DNA of 64,000 nucleotides, taken from NCBI RefSeq assembly GCF_010672455.1, contig NZ_JAAHGO010000012.1, forward strand, positions 29,170 to 93,169, in the 5' to 3' direction. Shown here in pieces: positions 39,148-48,922 of the stretch (the stretch's first letter is position 1; each line of letters starts with the position of its first letter). The stretch comes from Okeania sp. SIO2C9. Lineage in GTDB: Bacteria > Cyanobacteriota > Cyanobacteriia > Cyanobacteriales > Microcoleaceae. Position numbers and translations under genes: made by a program. Under the pieces are notes generated by a model that was given only the letters and a program-made list of their open reading frames with translations, ran no database searches and was not told where the DNA came from.

Positions 39148-40242
39148 ATGAATCAATCAAGCAATATCCTAATTATTGGTGGCGGTATTATTGGTCTATC
39201 AATAGCAATAGAACTAACATTACGAGGAGCAAAAGTAACAATTATTAGCCGTGATTTTAAACAAACAGCGACAAATGCTGCGGCTGGAATGTTAGCTCCT
39301 CAAGCAGAAGCTATCCCCCCTGGTAAAATGTTAGATTTATGTTTAAAAAGTCGGGCATTATATCCAGAATGGGTAACAAAAATAGAATCAATTAGTGGTA
39401 TAGAAACTGGCTATTGGCCTTGTGGAATTTTAGCTCCAGTTTATACAGAAAAAGACAGAGAAAATTATACTTTACAAAACCTAAATTATCAATGGTTAAA
39501 TCAAGCAGAAATCCATCAATATCAACCAGGATTGGGTCTAGAGGTAATTGGTGGTTGGTCTTATCCTGAAGATGGGCAAGTAGATAATCGTTATTTGTAC
39601 AATTCAACTATTGCAGCAGCTAAAGAGTTAAAAATTGATATTATTGAAGGAATTGTTATAGAAATAATTCGTAAAGAAAGTAAAGTTCAAAGCATCAAAA
39701 CATCAATAGGTGAATTACAAGCAGAACATTATGTATTAGCCACAGGTGCATGGTCTCAGGAGTTATTACCAATTCCTGTATTTCCTAGAAAGGGGCAAAT
39801 GTTGTCGTTAAAAATCCCTTCAGATATAGCTAGAGAAAATCTACCTTTACAGCAGGTTTTATTTGGAACGGAAAGTTATATTGTGCCGCGCCAAGATGGA
39901 AGAATAGTTATCGGTGCAACAAATGAAAATGTCGGTTTTTCAGAGGGAAATACAGCAGCAGGAATTCAAATTTTATTAGGAAATGCTATTCGGTTATACC
40001 CGATTTTAAAAGATTACAAAATATTAGAATTGTGGTGGGGTTTTCGTCCTGATACTCCTGATGAAATGCCAATATTAGGAACAAGTAATTATGATAATTT
40101 GACTATTGCTACTGGGCATTATCGGAATGGAATTTTATTAACACCTGTCACAGCAATTTTAATGGCTGATTTGATTTGGGATAATAAATCTGATCTGTTA
40201 TTAGATGCTTTTAATTATTCTAGGTTTATTGATAATGGATAA
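39148..40242 (+). CDS. thiO: Glycine oxidase ThiO
   Basis: 364-aa FAD-dependent amine oxidase that makes iminoglycine for the thiazole ring of thiamin. The dinucleotide-binding motif is ILIIGGGIIGLSIAIEL at residues 8-24; ATNAAAGMLAPQAEA, VLATGAWSQELLP and the C-terminal GHYRNGILLTPVTA are typical of ThiO. Some cyanobacteria carry a ThiO-ThiG fusion; this one ends after ThiO and no thiG follows. No good ribosome-binding sequence is visible because a MITE ends seven bases before the ATG. Confidence 0.93.
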   Translation: MNQSSNILIIGGGIIGLSIAIELTLRGAKVTIISRDFKQTATNAAAGMLAPQAEAIPPGKMLDLCLKSRALYPEWVTKIESISGIETGYWPCGILAPVYTEKDRENYTLQNLNYQWLNQAEIHQYQPGLGLEVIGGWSYPEDGQVDNRYLYNSTIAAAKELKIDIIEGIVIEIIRKESKVQSIKTSIGELQAEHYVLATGAWSQELLPIPVFPRKGQMLSLKIPSDIARENLPLQQVLFGTESYIVPRQDGRIVIGATNENVGFSEGNTAAGIQILLGNAIRLYPILKDYKILELWWGFRPDTPDEMPILGTSNYDNLTIATGHYRNGILLTPVTAILMADLIWDNKSDLLLDAFNYSRFIDNG

Positions 40243-40526
40243 TTATTTTGCCCCCCTAGCCCCCCAATTCTGGGGGGAATAAGAATTCATTAGCTGGTAA
40301 AAGTACCCTAATTTTGAGGGATGCGCGGGGGCTTTGATGAGGATATATGAAAAGTTGTTAAATACTGAAATTTGCCCTCCTGCCCAATTCTGGGGGGAAC
40401 AAGAGTCAATTTGCATCTAAAAGTCCCCCAAAATTGGGGGATGCGCGGGGGCTTTGATATAGCAATGAGCGCTGGTTAAATTTGAAATAATAAAGAAGTT
40501 GGAAATAGTATTGTGGGAAGTTCAAA
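40243..40526. repeat. Two tandem copies of a CCCCCAATTNTGGGGG repeat unit
   Basis: Two imperfect units of about 125 bp, each with CCCAATTCTGGGGGGAA, an AAGAGTCAATTTGCATC-like link, a GGGG palindrome and GGGATGCGCGGGGGCTTTGAT. A related single unit occurs at 24635-24720. Hairpins would form within each unit. Confidence 0.7.
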
Positions 40527-40877
40527 ATGAATAATTGGAAAAAATATCTAACGACTACTGCTTGTGCTTTTCTATGTCTATTAGAACTTAAAATAGTTGC
40601 TCAAGCTATTACTACTGAAACAAATATTAGAACAATTCCCAAATATCAATTGGCTCAAACTCCTATTGGCTATTGCACAGTAGGAAATCTAACTGATTCA
40701 CCTCTGAATGTTCGAGACAAACCAGATGGAGAAATAATTGATACTTTGGAAAGTGGAACAGTAGTTGCTCTTGGAGTTACTGATGGCAGTGAAGGTGAAA
40801 ATTGGATAAGAATTATTACTCCTATAGAAGGTTATGTGTCGGCAAGATATCTCAAAGATTGTCAATATAAGTATTAA
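40527..40877 (+). CDS. Secreted SH3 domain-containing protein
   Basis: 116 aa. Signal peptide (basic MNNWKKYL, hydrophobic TTTACAFLCLLEL). The C-terminal 70 aa are one bacterial SH3 (SH3b) fold, with the hallmark SPLNVRDKPDGEIIDTLESG and EGYVSARYLKDC. SH3b domains bind cell-wall or protein ligands in the periplasm. Two Cys (in GYCTVG and LKDCQY) may form a disulfide. Stands alone. Confidence 0.85.
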   Translation: MNNWKKYLTTTACAFLCLLELKIVAQAITTETNIRTIPKYQLAQTPIGYCTVGNLTDSPLNVRDKPDGEIIDTLESGTVVALGVTDGSEGENWIRIITPIEGYVSARYLKDCQYKY

Positions 40878-40998
40878 CTTTATAGGATGATAAGCGCCTC
40901 AAACCTATTGATAAATAAAGCATTAATAATAATTTATCTCTACCTAAAATAAGCTTTGTTTTTACCCAAATAAAACCATCATTATAGTTTGTTTTATG

Positions 40999-41058
40999 TC
41001 AATCAATTATATTGGTATAATTTTCTAAAAACCACTCATACAATTTTGATATTCCTAC
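40999..41058 (-). pseudogene. C-terminal fragment of a small membrane protein
   Basis: The minus-strand frame VGISKLYEWFLENYTNIID, stop, matches the stretch VGISKLYEWFLATYW of the gene at 42423-42641, with over 30 identical bases. The N-terminal part is missing. The gap 40878-41303 otherwise holds no gene. Confidence 0.5.
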
Positions 41059-41303
41059 TTAATAGGGGTTTTAACAAAGGTAAACTACAGTAAAAATTCA
41101 TAGATATACCTAAAGTTTAATAAGTTGCATAAATAGTTGTATTCTATATTAATTAAAACCGCTATAAACAAACACAAAAACTACAAAAAATATGGTAAAA
41201 ACTCCTGGGGTTAAATAACCTTTATTCACAAAATATTTTTGTATTGACTCATTTATAATTATTATGATAGCTGATATTCTTCTGGATAATCTTGAACAGA
41301 TAT

Positions 41304-42228
41304 TTATGGATATTCCCTAACAATTTTTTGATTGTTTTCAACATAAAAATATTTTGTTATTTTCTGAATATATTCCCGCTCATAACCAAGTGGTTTTTGA
41401 GTATCATTAAATATTAATCTGTAAAGTAATCCTCCTCCATTTAAAATATATTTATTCTTAGTTTTAACAATCGATCTAATTTTATTGATTGCTCTAGTTC
41501 TGTGAAGTTTATTAGTATCCAATTTTTCATTTACTCTATCAGATAAAATGCTGCTGTCAAAACCCTCTACTTTTTCTTCTAGGATAGTTTCTAACTGAGC
41601 AATCACATCTTGACAATTTTCGCGAAACTTTTCGTATAGAAAAACATGAACTTTGGGAAAATTATCTTGATAAAGTTTGATTAATTCGTAATAACATAGA
41701 TCGATTAAGTTGATATTGGGAGCTAGATAATTGTAATATCGAGTATTTTTATTCCATCTAAATTTATTGACGGATAAATCATATTGATAGTCATCGTAGG
41801 TATATTCTTTTTTTAGGATACCAAATATATTCTTCAATCTTTCCTGTATAGCCACCCATTTTTATTGCTTGATTATAACTAGACATTAGCAGAGATTGGT
41901 GACCTCTGATAAAAAGGATAATTTCTGCTTGAGGAAATACTTCTTTGAGTCGCCTAACAATTATACTTCTATTAATAGTAAATTTAATCCCACACAATAG
42001 CTCGTCAGAAATAAGTATTTTTGATGCCGTTATTTTCCCTATTTCTTTTTTTATTTCTTCTGAGTCATAATAACAATCATCGGCATATTGTAATTTATTA
42101 AAAGCCTTACTTTGTTGAGTATAGGGTCTACTAATCAAGGTTGTATCACTTAGCCTGGGAAAAATTTTCTCCTGTAAAAAAGTTGTTGCTGTCTTAGGCA
42201 AACCTACATGAAGAAAAGTTTTTGTCAT
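41304..42228 (-). pseudogene. Sulfotransferase-like gene with a frameshift
   Basis: Two overlapping frames. The 5' part (42228 to about 41800) starts MTKTFLHVGLPKTATTFLQE, the 5'-PAPS-binding loop of the sulfotransferase family, and has ILISDELLCG and IILFIRGHQSLLMSSYNQAI. The 3' part (about 41840 to 41304) continues with YTYDDYQYDLSVNKFRWN and VHVFLYEKFRENCQDVI. The switch falls in a run of seven A (CCTAAAAAAAGAATAT); removing one A joins the frames as YPKKEYTYDDY. This could be a real pseudogene, a sequencing error, or slippage. Intact, it would transfer sulfate, perhaps to a polysaccharide. Confidence 0.75.
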
Positions 42229-42422
42229 TCTAGATATTTGTTACACTAAGTTGCTTTTGGTTAAATAATATACACTAACTTTATACCTTAAGTCGAGGAT
42301 TTAGCCTAATTTTAGATGTTCAGGCCATAGAAAGAGTGGTAATTTTACTGCGGGAATAGGTAGGCAGTACATTGGAAAAATAGGCAAGACAGATAATGGA
42401 ATTATGACCGAATAATGAATAA

Positions 42423-42641
42423 TTAATAATTAAATAATTCGCGCCTTGAAGCCTCCCCTTGGATAGGGGGAAAAAAAGCGGTCGATCTTCGCAGCTTCCC
42501 GAAGGGTAGGATGGCGAGGTCTCCTCGCCATATCCAATAAGTTGCTAAAAACCACTCATACAATTTTGATATTCCTACTACAGCAAACATCAAAACTACA
42601 AAAACTACGGTAACAATACCGAGTATTACAGCGGTTTTCAT
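42423..42641 (-). CDS. Small membrane protein with a repeat-derived tail
   Basis: From the ATG at 42641 the protein starts MKTAVILGIVTVVFVVLMFA, a single transmembrane helix, followed by VGISKLYEWFLATYW. Beyond that the reading frame runs through dispersed repeat DNA (GGCGAGGTCTCCTCGCC, AAGCCTCCCC), so the C-terminus WRGDLAILPFGKLRRST is foreign. The native ending may survive in the fragment at 40999-41058. Family unknown; might be a decayed gene. Confidence 0.35.
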   Translation of the reverse strand: MKTAVILGIVTVVFVVLMFAVVGISKLYEWFLATYWIWRGDLAILPFGKLRRSTAFFPPIQGEASRRELFNY

Positions 42642-42712
42642 GATTAGTAGACCACAGTAGGGACGTTCCATGGAACGTCCCTACAAGGTTTTGCTTGTGA
42701 AGATGTGGTTCA

Positions 42713-42823
42713 TCAATTTGAAAAGCGCTGTAAGTAATATTCCTTCACTAAAAATTTTTGCATTGAAGTGATAGGAACATGTCTGACTTTATCTGGTTTG
42801 TAGTTGATAATTATATTTTTCAT
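42713..42823 (-). CDS. Possible 36-aa ORF or gene fragment
   Basis: Reads MKNIIINYKPDKVRHVPITS, then MQKFLVKEYYLQRFSN, stop. It is lysine-rich with no recognisable family, and lies among gene fragments in a decaying region, so it is probably a remnant. Confidence 0.25.
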   Translation of the reverse strand: MKNIIINYKPDKVRHVPITSMQKFLVKEYYLQRFSN

Positions 42824-42851
42824 GGATTAGTTTTTTTGTATTCAAATTTTA

Positions 42852-43021
42852 TATATAAAATAATGCGACTAGGGGATTTACATTTACAAAATTACCGCTA
42901 TGACTATCTCCCCAATTACAATGACGGCCGTTAATCCACTCATGTCTAAGATCATTATCCCAAACTCGACCTTTACCACGTAAATCAACATAGTTGCTTG
43001 ATATTGATGGCCATGACAAAG
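42852..43021 (-). pseudogene. Decayed gene fragment, family unknown
   Basis: An open frame with protein-like content: SISSNYVDLRGKGRVWDNDL, then RHEWINGRHCNWGDSHSGNF, then VNVNPLVALF. The Trp/Gly/Asn/His-rich composition looks coding, but no start codon is present and a stop lies directly upstream. Confidence 0.35.
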
Positions 43022-43973
43022 CTCAGATTATTTTTCCGAATGAATCAGCAATGCTGTGTAAATATAGCTTTCATTAAAATTATTTACTGCCAGTTTCACA
43101 ACTTGCATAACCCTTGAAAACTCAGAAATATATCATCTTAGACAACAAGAAAACTCTAATATAAAATTATTAGGAGTTAGAAAATGGCACAAATTAATAG
43201 TACACCCCAAAGCAGTCTGATAGTAGTACACAAGTAGTAATGTTTGCAGTTTATCACCAGACTTATAGAAAGTATATACTGACAAATATCTCTACTTCTA
43301 CATAATTACTCTTAAATTCAAAATTAATTCACAAAAACAATGAAAATACCGATAATTTTAGGTAAATAATTTATGAAATATTCTTCTTAATACATAACTA
43401 TAATTTCAGATCATATATTTCATAGTCACCAATAAAAACAATAATATTTTATCACATTAATCAGTGAAAAAACAAACTTAACGCCTAAGCATTATGACTC
43501 AATTTTTCAAGAGATTTAGAACTCTAATTTGATCGTAATTAATTATCCGGAATAGATGTTTTATATTTTGAATATATGATGAGGGGTAATCAATTTCAAA
43601 ATATTCAAAATGTTAGTAGTTGCTTTTTATGCTTGAATTGAGCAATTAATAACTAGAATTAAAAAAAATCTAATTTTCAATATTTTTCTCAGTAATATCT
43701 CTTAGATTGGGTATAATCATTTAGCCTGGTAATTCTAGGAATATCATTTCTAAAAAATGATATAAAAATTATCGTTACTAGAGAAAAATAACTGCTGTAA
43801 ATATTTCTATAACTGAGCAAAAAAATCTCACTTACAGCAGATTCCACTAAGCGTGAGGTACACCCATCGCGGGCAAGATTGCCGCACTTGCATTCATTTA
43901 ATTGTTAATCTCTGTACTTCATATACTTTGAATATACTGTAAATAAAATTTAGTAACTAAAGGAGAGACTATT
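43022..43973. other. Long AT-rich gene-free region
   Basis: About 950 bases with no supported gene. A short frame at 43184 (MAQINSTPQSSLIVVHK) resembles the start of MAQI-type calcium-binding or hemolysin-like proteins but stops at once. GCGGGCAAGATTGCCGC occurs near 43870. The upstream region of the reductase-like gene lies at the right end (AAAGGAGAG ribosome site at about 43959). Confidence 0.5.
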
Positions 43974-44498
43974 TTGGATACAGCACCAGTTGCTAACTAC
44001 TTAGGTTTTTTAGCATTAGTATGCTATGTAATTACTCTACTACCAAGCATTTTGAGAATTGTGTTTCCAAGCACAAAAAAAACAGAATTTCCGAAAATAT
44101 TGCTGAAGTATCGTCGTCAAATAGGTGTAATTGCTTTTCTATTTGCTTTTGGTCATGGAATATTGTTAGTGAGCAAGAGAAACTTTGACTTTTTTGATAT
44201 CCAAACTTATTGGATCTATATACAAGGAGTCGTAACTTTCATTATTTTCACACTACTAACAATTACTTCCAATGATTGGAGTATAAAAAGAATGAAAAAA
44301 AATTGGAAGAAATTACATGAACTAACTTATCTAGCAATGTTCCTCTTAGTCTGGCACGTTATAGACAAAATGTGGGGTCATTGGAGCTACCTCACCCCAT
44401 TAGGAATGCTCGGAATAACAAGTATAACTATTTTATTTATTGTTAGAAGATGGATAGAACGCAGAAAAAAAATGACAAAAACTAAGGGTGCAAATTAA
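43974..44498 (+). CDS. Ferric reductase-like transmembrane protein
   Basis: 174 aa with about five hydrophobic segments. The His pair on adjacent helices (AFLFAFGHGILLVSKRN near 60 and LAMFLLVWHVIDKMWGH near 125) is the heme-ligand layout of the ferric reductase/YedZ (PF01794) family. Read from a TTG codon, supported by AAAGGAGAG nine bases upstream; no good ATG exists nearby. It ends 47 bases before a WD40 gene on the same strand, so the two may be co-transcribed. The electron partner is unknown. Confidence 0.75.
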   Translation: MDTAPVANYLGFLALVCYVITLLPSILRIVFPSTKKTEFPKILLKYRRQIGVIAFLFAFGHGILLVSKRNFDFFDIQTYWIYIQGVVTFIIFTLLTITSNDWSIKRMKKNWKKLHELTYLAMFLLVWHVIDKMWGHWSYLTPLGMLGITSITILFIVRRWIERRKKMTKTKGAN

Positions 44499-44545
44499 GT
44501 CAAAAATAAGCAATAATTTTAATTTTTTTCAACAAGTAATCATCA

Positions 44546-45994
44546 ATGGTAGGATTAAAAATTATGCTAGCTCAACACAAGCGCCGAAAATACTCTACAG
44601 TAATAGCAGCAACTACTTTAGCAACTCTTGGTGGACTGTGGTCCTGGCGATCGCTATCAATATCAACCAAAAACTTTGTCCGACCACCTGAGCAAAAAAC
44701 TCTTCCCTCTCTAACCCTTTCAGGACATAAAGGATGGGTTTATGCAGTTGCTATGAGTCCAGATGGAAAAACTCTTGCTAGTAGTAGTTATGATGGTGTA
44801 ATTAAAATTTGGAATTTAACCAATGGTAAATTGCTGCATACTATCAATGCTCACGCAGATGCGATCGAATCTCTTGCTATGAGTCCAGATGGTAAAATTC
44901 TTGCCAGCGGTAGTTGGGATAACCGTATTAAACTTTGGAATATTGCAAATGGAAGTCTGCTCCAGACTCTCGAAGGTCATACCGATGATGTGAAAGCTAT
45001 AGCTATTAGTGTTGATGGAAAAACTCTTGCTAGCGGTAGTTATGATGGTGTAATTAAAATTTGGAATCTTAACACTGCTTCTGTTGAGGGTAGTTTTCAA
45101 CATTCAGCTCCTGTCACATCTCTAGTTTTGAGCAAGGATGGAGAGATGCTTGCTAGTGGAGGTAAAAATGGTCAAATCAAAACCTGGCAATTGAATACAG
45201 GTAAACAACTCCACTCCTTGGCAGCACATAAAAACACAATTTGGACGATTGCTTTTAGTCCCGATGGTAAAATTCTTGCTAGCGGGAGTCAAGACCAAAA
45301 AGTTAAGTTATGGCAGATGGAAACTGGTCAACTACAATGCACTCTAGAAGGACACGACAAAGCTGTTTTGTCTGTTGCTTTTAGTCCCGATAGCAAAACT
45401 CTTGCTAGCAGCAGTTATGACAAAAATATTCATCTGTGGGAACTAGATACAGAAGAATTATTAGAAACATTTACAGATCATTCTAAGGCGGTTTGGTCAG
45501 TAAAATTTAATCCTGATGGACAAACTCTTGCCAGTGCGAGTGCTGATGGAACGATCAAACTGTGGTCTGTATCTGACTTTAGTAGTAACGATTTAGAGAA
45601 TACAACTCCCCCATCTATTGTAAAAGAGAAAGCAGAAATTATATCTGTTTCAGAGATTACTGATATAGCTAAGTTAGAAGAGTTAAACCAAAAATTATAT
45701 GACCAAATTGACCAAAGTTGGCAACAGACTCCAATATGGTATGAAGATTTAGTGTTTGAGGTAAAAGTTAATGGGGATGGAGCGATCGCTAGTTTAGAAC
45801 CCATGAATGAACCTGCGCAATATTATAGTCAACAAACACCTTTACCCAAGCTGTTAAATACTGCTAATTCTGAAGTTACGAGTCAGAAAAAGTCTTTTGC
45901 AATATTCCGGGTAGTTATGACACCGACAGGGGTACTTGAGGTTAGTCCTTGGAGTGGTTGGTTAAACAAGGAGTCAGCAGTCAGCGATCAGTAG
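44546..45994 (+). CDS. Membrane-anchored WD40 repeat protein
   Basis: 482 aa. An N-terminal anchor (residues about 20-35, STVIAATTLATLGGLW) is followed by seven WD40 repeats (about 55-345), each with GH, FSPDGKTLASGSxD and IKLW elements, enough for one complete beta-propeller. The C-terminal 130 aa are non-repetitive and carry LNQKLYDQIDQSWQQTPIWY. Such propellers act as interaction platforms. A second ATG at 44564 with AGGA before it may be the true start (MLAQHKRRKYST). Lies just downstream of the ferric-reductase-like gene; a shared role is possible. Confidence 0.85.
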   Translation: MVGLKIMLAQHKRRKYSTVIAATTLATLGGLWSWRSLSISTKNFVRPPEQKTLPSLTLSGHKGWVYAVAMSPDGKTLASSSYDGVIKIWNLTNGKLLHTINAHADAIESLAMSPDGKILASGSWDNRIKLWNIANGSLLQTLEGHTDDVKAIAISVDGKTLASGSYDGVIKIWNLNTASVEGSFQHSAPVTSLVLSKDGEMLASGGKNGQIKTWQLNTGKQLHSLAAHKNTIWTIAFSPDGKILASGSQDQKVKLWQMETGQLQCTLEGHDKAVLSVAFSPDSKTLASSSYDKNIHLWELDTEELLETFTDHSKAVWSVKFNPDGQTLASASADGTIKLWSVSDFSSNDLENTTPPSIVKEKAEIISVSEITDIAKLEELNQKLYDQIDQSWQQTPIWYEDLVFEVKVNGDGAIASLEPMNEPAQYYSQQTPLPKLLNTANSEVTSQKKSFAIFRVVMTPTGVLEVSPWSGWLNKESAVSDQ

Positions 45995-46188
45995 ATTTTT
46001 TTTTAACTCCCTCCTTTGCAGAGTATTCCAGAACAGAAAGCAGATTTCAACTCCCTCAACTATCCGACTTATCAGAAGTCATATCAAATCTAGTTAATTG
46101 CAATAGAACCGTTCTTAGAAACCTACGATAATCTATATAAATCTATGATTATCTGTTCTGTTCTTGCTTCTACCTGGCAACGTCGGCG

Positions 46189-47349
46189 TTATCCAGTCCG
46201 CAAGCTGACACGGACGTTCGCGCTAGCGTTGCGGAGCAAACTGCCCGCCATAGCTAAATTTAATGCTGCATTCAAATCTCGTTCGCGCTAGCGTTGCGGA
46301 GCAATCACAGCTGAAATTGCAGTGTTCGCAATTGAAAACGCGCTCTGATAACAACAAAGATTCTTTAACAGTTCCACACCTACTGCAGGTTTTAGAACTA
46401 GGAAACCATCTATCAACAATGATTAACTTAGAACCGTATAGCTCACACTTGTACTCGCGCCTGTCTACGAAACTCATAAAAACCCATATCAGCAACGGCC
46501 TTAGCTAGCTTGTGATTTGACATCATTCCTGATACATTTAGGTCTTCTATTACTATCTGGCTGTGGTTTTTAGCTAGATAGGTAGTAAGTTTATGCAATG
46601 TATCTTTTCTAATATTAGCTATCCTGTTGTGTAACTGAGATATCTTGAGTTGAGCCTTTTTCCAGTTCTGAGAAAATTTGACTTTATGTCGGTTTAAATA
46701 TTGCAACCGAGAGAGTTTAGCTTCTAACTTTTTATAAGATTTAGCACCAACAAAAACTTCACCAGTGGATAATGTAGCTAGAGATTTTATACCTAAATCT
46801 ACACCAACTACATCTACTAATTTTTCAGTGCTTTGAGGTTCTCTTTCTACTTTAAAGCTGACAAACCAACGATTAGCTTTTCTACTAATAGTTACAGACT
46901 TGGGATGAGTATTATCTGGTAGAATTTCAAAAGTTTTCACCCATCCAATTCGAGGTAGTTTAATACGATTAAAGCCGACCGTAATTGAGCCATCTAAAGT
47001 AAAGCTATCATCCCTACCTTTTTTCTTGAATTGAGGTTGTCCTGAAACTTTGCTAAAACAACGCTTCCAAGCAACGGATAAATGCCTCAAAGCATATTGA
47101 GGCGCACATTTAGACACTTCATAATACCAACAGTTATTAGGTTTAACCATTGCTACTAAAAGTTTATGTAAGTCAATTGCAGTAGGAAACTTAAGTTTGC
47201 TGTCTGGATTATTGGAATTGTGCTATGCGGATGTTTCTAGTTAACCATAATCCCCAATTCCAAGCGTGACGAGCTACACCAGCGTGTTTAGCCAGTAATG
47301 TTTTTTGCTGGTTATTCGGATGTAGTTCAGTATGATATCCAAGTAGCAT
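46189..47349 (-). pseudogene. tnpB: Disrupted tnpB (IS200/IS605 family)
   Basis: An RNA-guided nuclease/transposon gene broken by several lesions. Start MLLGYHTELHPNNQQKTLLA at 47349, stopped by a frameshift near 47215. The main frame (to 46443) holds the RuvC motifs VVGVDLGIKSLAT and IVIEDLNVSGMM. A second frameshift near 46455 leads to the zinc ribbon CSRCG...CEHC. The third RuvC Asp region (expected DRDLNAALNL) is split by a 22-bp insert TGCTCCGCAACGCTAGCGCG-AA; an identical insert lies 45 bases on. No tnpA is present. The 3' end to 46189 is estimated from the repaired frame. Confidence 0.88.
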
Positions 47350-47458
47350 AAACAGATAATCCCAGATTTTTATAGAAAATACCAGATTTTAGCCAACAGT
47401 TACAAGCCCTATCTCCGCGTCTGGTGTGTCTCCCCTTCTCCGTGTCCTCAACAACCCC

Positions 47459-47695
47459 CTACTCCCCACAGTCCTCACACTCCCTTGGAGGAACTGGATC
47501 ATAACCACCGGGATGAAAAGGATGACAACGTAAAATTCGCATAATTGCCATTCTACCGCCTTTAAAAATCCCAAATCTTTCTATCGCTTCCATCGCATAT
47601 TCTGAGCAAGTAGGTTGAAAACGACAGGATGGAGGTAATACTGGTGAAATGAAAATTTTGTAGCCTTTAATTAATTTAATTAGTAATACTTTCAT
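47459..47695 (-). CDS. yidD: Membrane protein insertion efficiency factor YidD
   Basis: 78-aa small membrane-associated protein that helps YidC insert inner-membrane proteins. It matches the family closely: [35 protein letters not shown], and [17 protein letters not shown], with the conserved Cys residues. In many bacteria yidD sits between rnpA and yidC; here it stands alone, flanked by a broken tnpB and family-D repeat DNA. Confidence 0.95.
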   Translation of the reverse strand: MKVLLIKLIKGYKIFISPVLPPSCRFQPTCSEYAMEAIERFGIFKGGRMAIMRILRCHPFHPGGYDPVPPRECEDCGE

Positions 47696-47805
47696 ATTCT
47701 TAATCCCGCATTAGCAAAATATTTTTGGAGGGTTGCTCAAAATCCTTGTTACAAAAATAACTTCTGACTTTTGACTTCTTAATTTTGACTTCGTTATTGG
47801 GTCTA

Positions 47806-47942
47806 ATATCAAATCCGTTTTATTGAACATAAAAAAATTCTCCCATCGTCATAAATACGCTCATCTTTGTAATTCCCTCTCCTCCTGACTCCTGACTCCT
47901 CCCGACTTAACCATTCTATGGCTGTTTGACCGGATTTAATAT
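47806..47942. mobile_element. Family-D inverted-repeat element
   Basis: Bounded by ATATCAAATCCG and CCGGATTTAATAT, with a CTCCTGA array inside. The rest of the gap to 48040 has ACTTCTG runs and a duplicated segment TATTTTTGGAGGGTTGCTCA (47720 and 47968). No gene is supported here. Confidence 0.55.
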
Positions 47943-48040
47943 AAAACCCCGCCTTTTAAGGCCAAATATTTTTGGAGGGTTGCTCAAAATTCCTGTTACA
48001 AAAATAACTTCTGACTTCTGACTTCTGACTTTTGAATTCG

Positions 48041-48922
48041 TTAAAATGTCATGGTCTCTTTTTTAGTCAAACACATAGCAATACCCTTTTCGTAGTAAGC
48101 CGCCTCATTAATAAAAACTGGCCATGTAGGAGTTTCTTCTTCATAATAAATTGTTTCGCCATCAAAGGTTAAAAAAATTGGCTCCCCTGGAGTTAATTGT
48201 TGATAATCTCTCCCCTGTAACTCAGGATGAATCATTGCTGTTATTTCTCCATCTTCAGTCTTAGGATAATCCACAACTTTTAGATGTTTATAGACTGTAA
48301 TATCCTGATTAATTAGATTCAATTTACCTTCATTGAAATTTTCGATAAAATCTAAACTTGCCTGAACTAATATTTCTGTTTTCTGAAATAAATCTGCTTT
48401 GAGAGTACCTTGAGCAATGGGACCTACTTCAATACCAAAACTTAATTCACAAATAGAATTTACAAAAGCATTTTCTTCTCCTGGATTAATCCAACTATAA
48501 ACTCTAACATCTGGTTCAACTGAACTTAAATAAGCAGCCATTTTTAGGTTAAAGGGATGATTATTCGCTAAAACTATTGTTAATCCCATGTTAGCAGTGG
48601 TAGTATGCAAATCCAATATCAAATCAAATTTAGGATTACCTTTAGGCCCTAGGATTTGATTAATAGACTTTGCTCTAGTTTCTTCATAGTTAGTCTTGTT
48701 TTGATTTTCTAAATCCTGGAGTTTAAAGCAACGATTTAAGTCAGTATCAACGTATCTTCTCACAAGTTCAAATGCTTGAGGATTAGCAAATAATGTTTGA
48801 GTTTCAAAATTAGTTCTACTAATCAAGTCAGGAAATTTTTCCAACTTTTTAAGAAGATATATACCTGTAAATTCATTACCGTGAGTTCCACCAACAATTG
48901 CCACCTTATTAATTCTTTCCAT
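48041..48922 (-). CDS. Aspartoacylase
   Basis: 293 aa in the AspA/AstE carboxypeptidase-like family, which hydrolyses N-acyl-aspartate to aspartate and a fatty acid. Zinc ligands are visible in GGTHGNEFTG (His and Glu, about residues 12-21) and in ILDLHTTTANMG (His near 107), with the substrate Arg in DTDLNRCF. The length matches cyanobacterial aspartoacylases. Stands alone. Confidence 0.92.
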   Translation of the reverse strand: MERINKVAIVGGTHGNEFTGIYLLKKLEKFPDLISRTNFETQTLFANPQAFELVRRYVDTDLNRCFKLQDLENQNKTNYEETRAKSINQILGPKGNPKFDLILDLHTTTANMGLTIVLANNHPFNLKMAAYLSSVEPDVRVYSWINPGEENAFVNSICELSFGIEVGPIAQGTLKADLFQKTEILVQASLDFIENFNEGKLNLINQDITVYKHLKVVDYPKTEDGEITAMIHPELQGRDYQQLTPGEPIFLTFDGETIYYEEETPTWPVFINEAAYYEKGIAMCLTKKETMTF

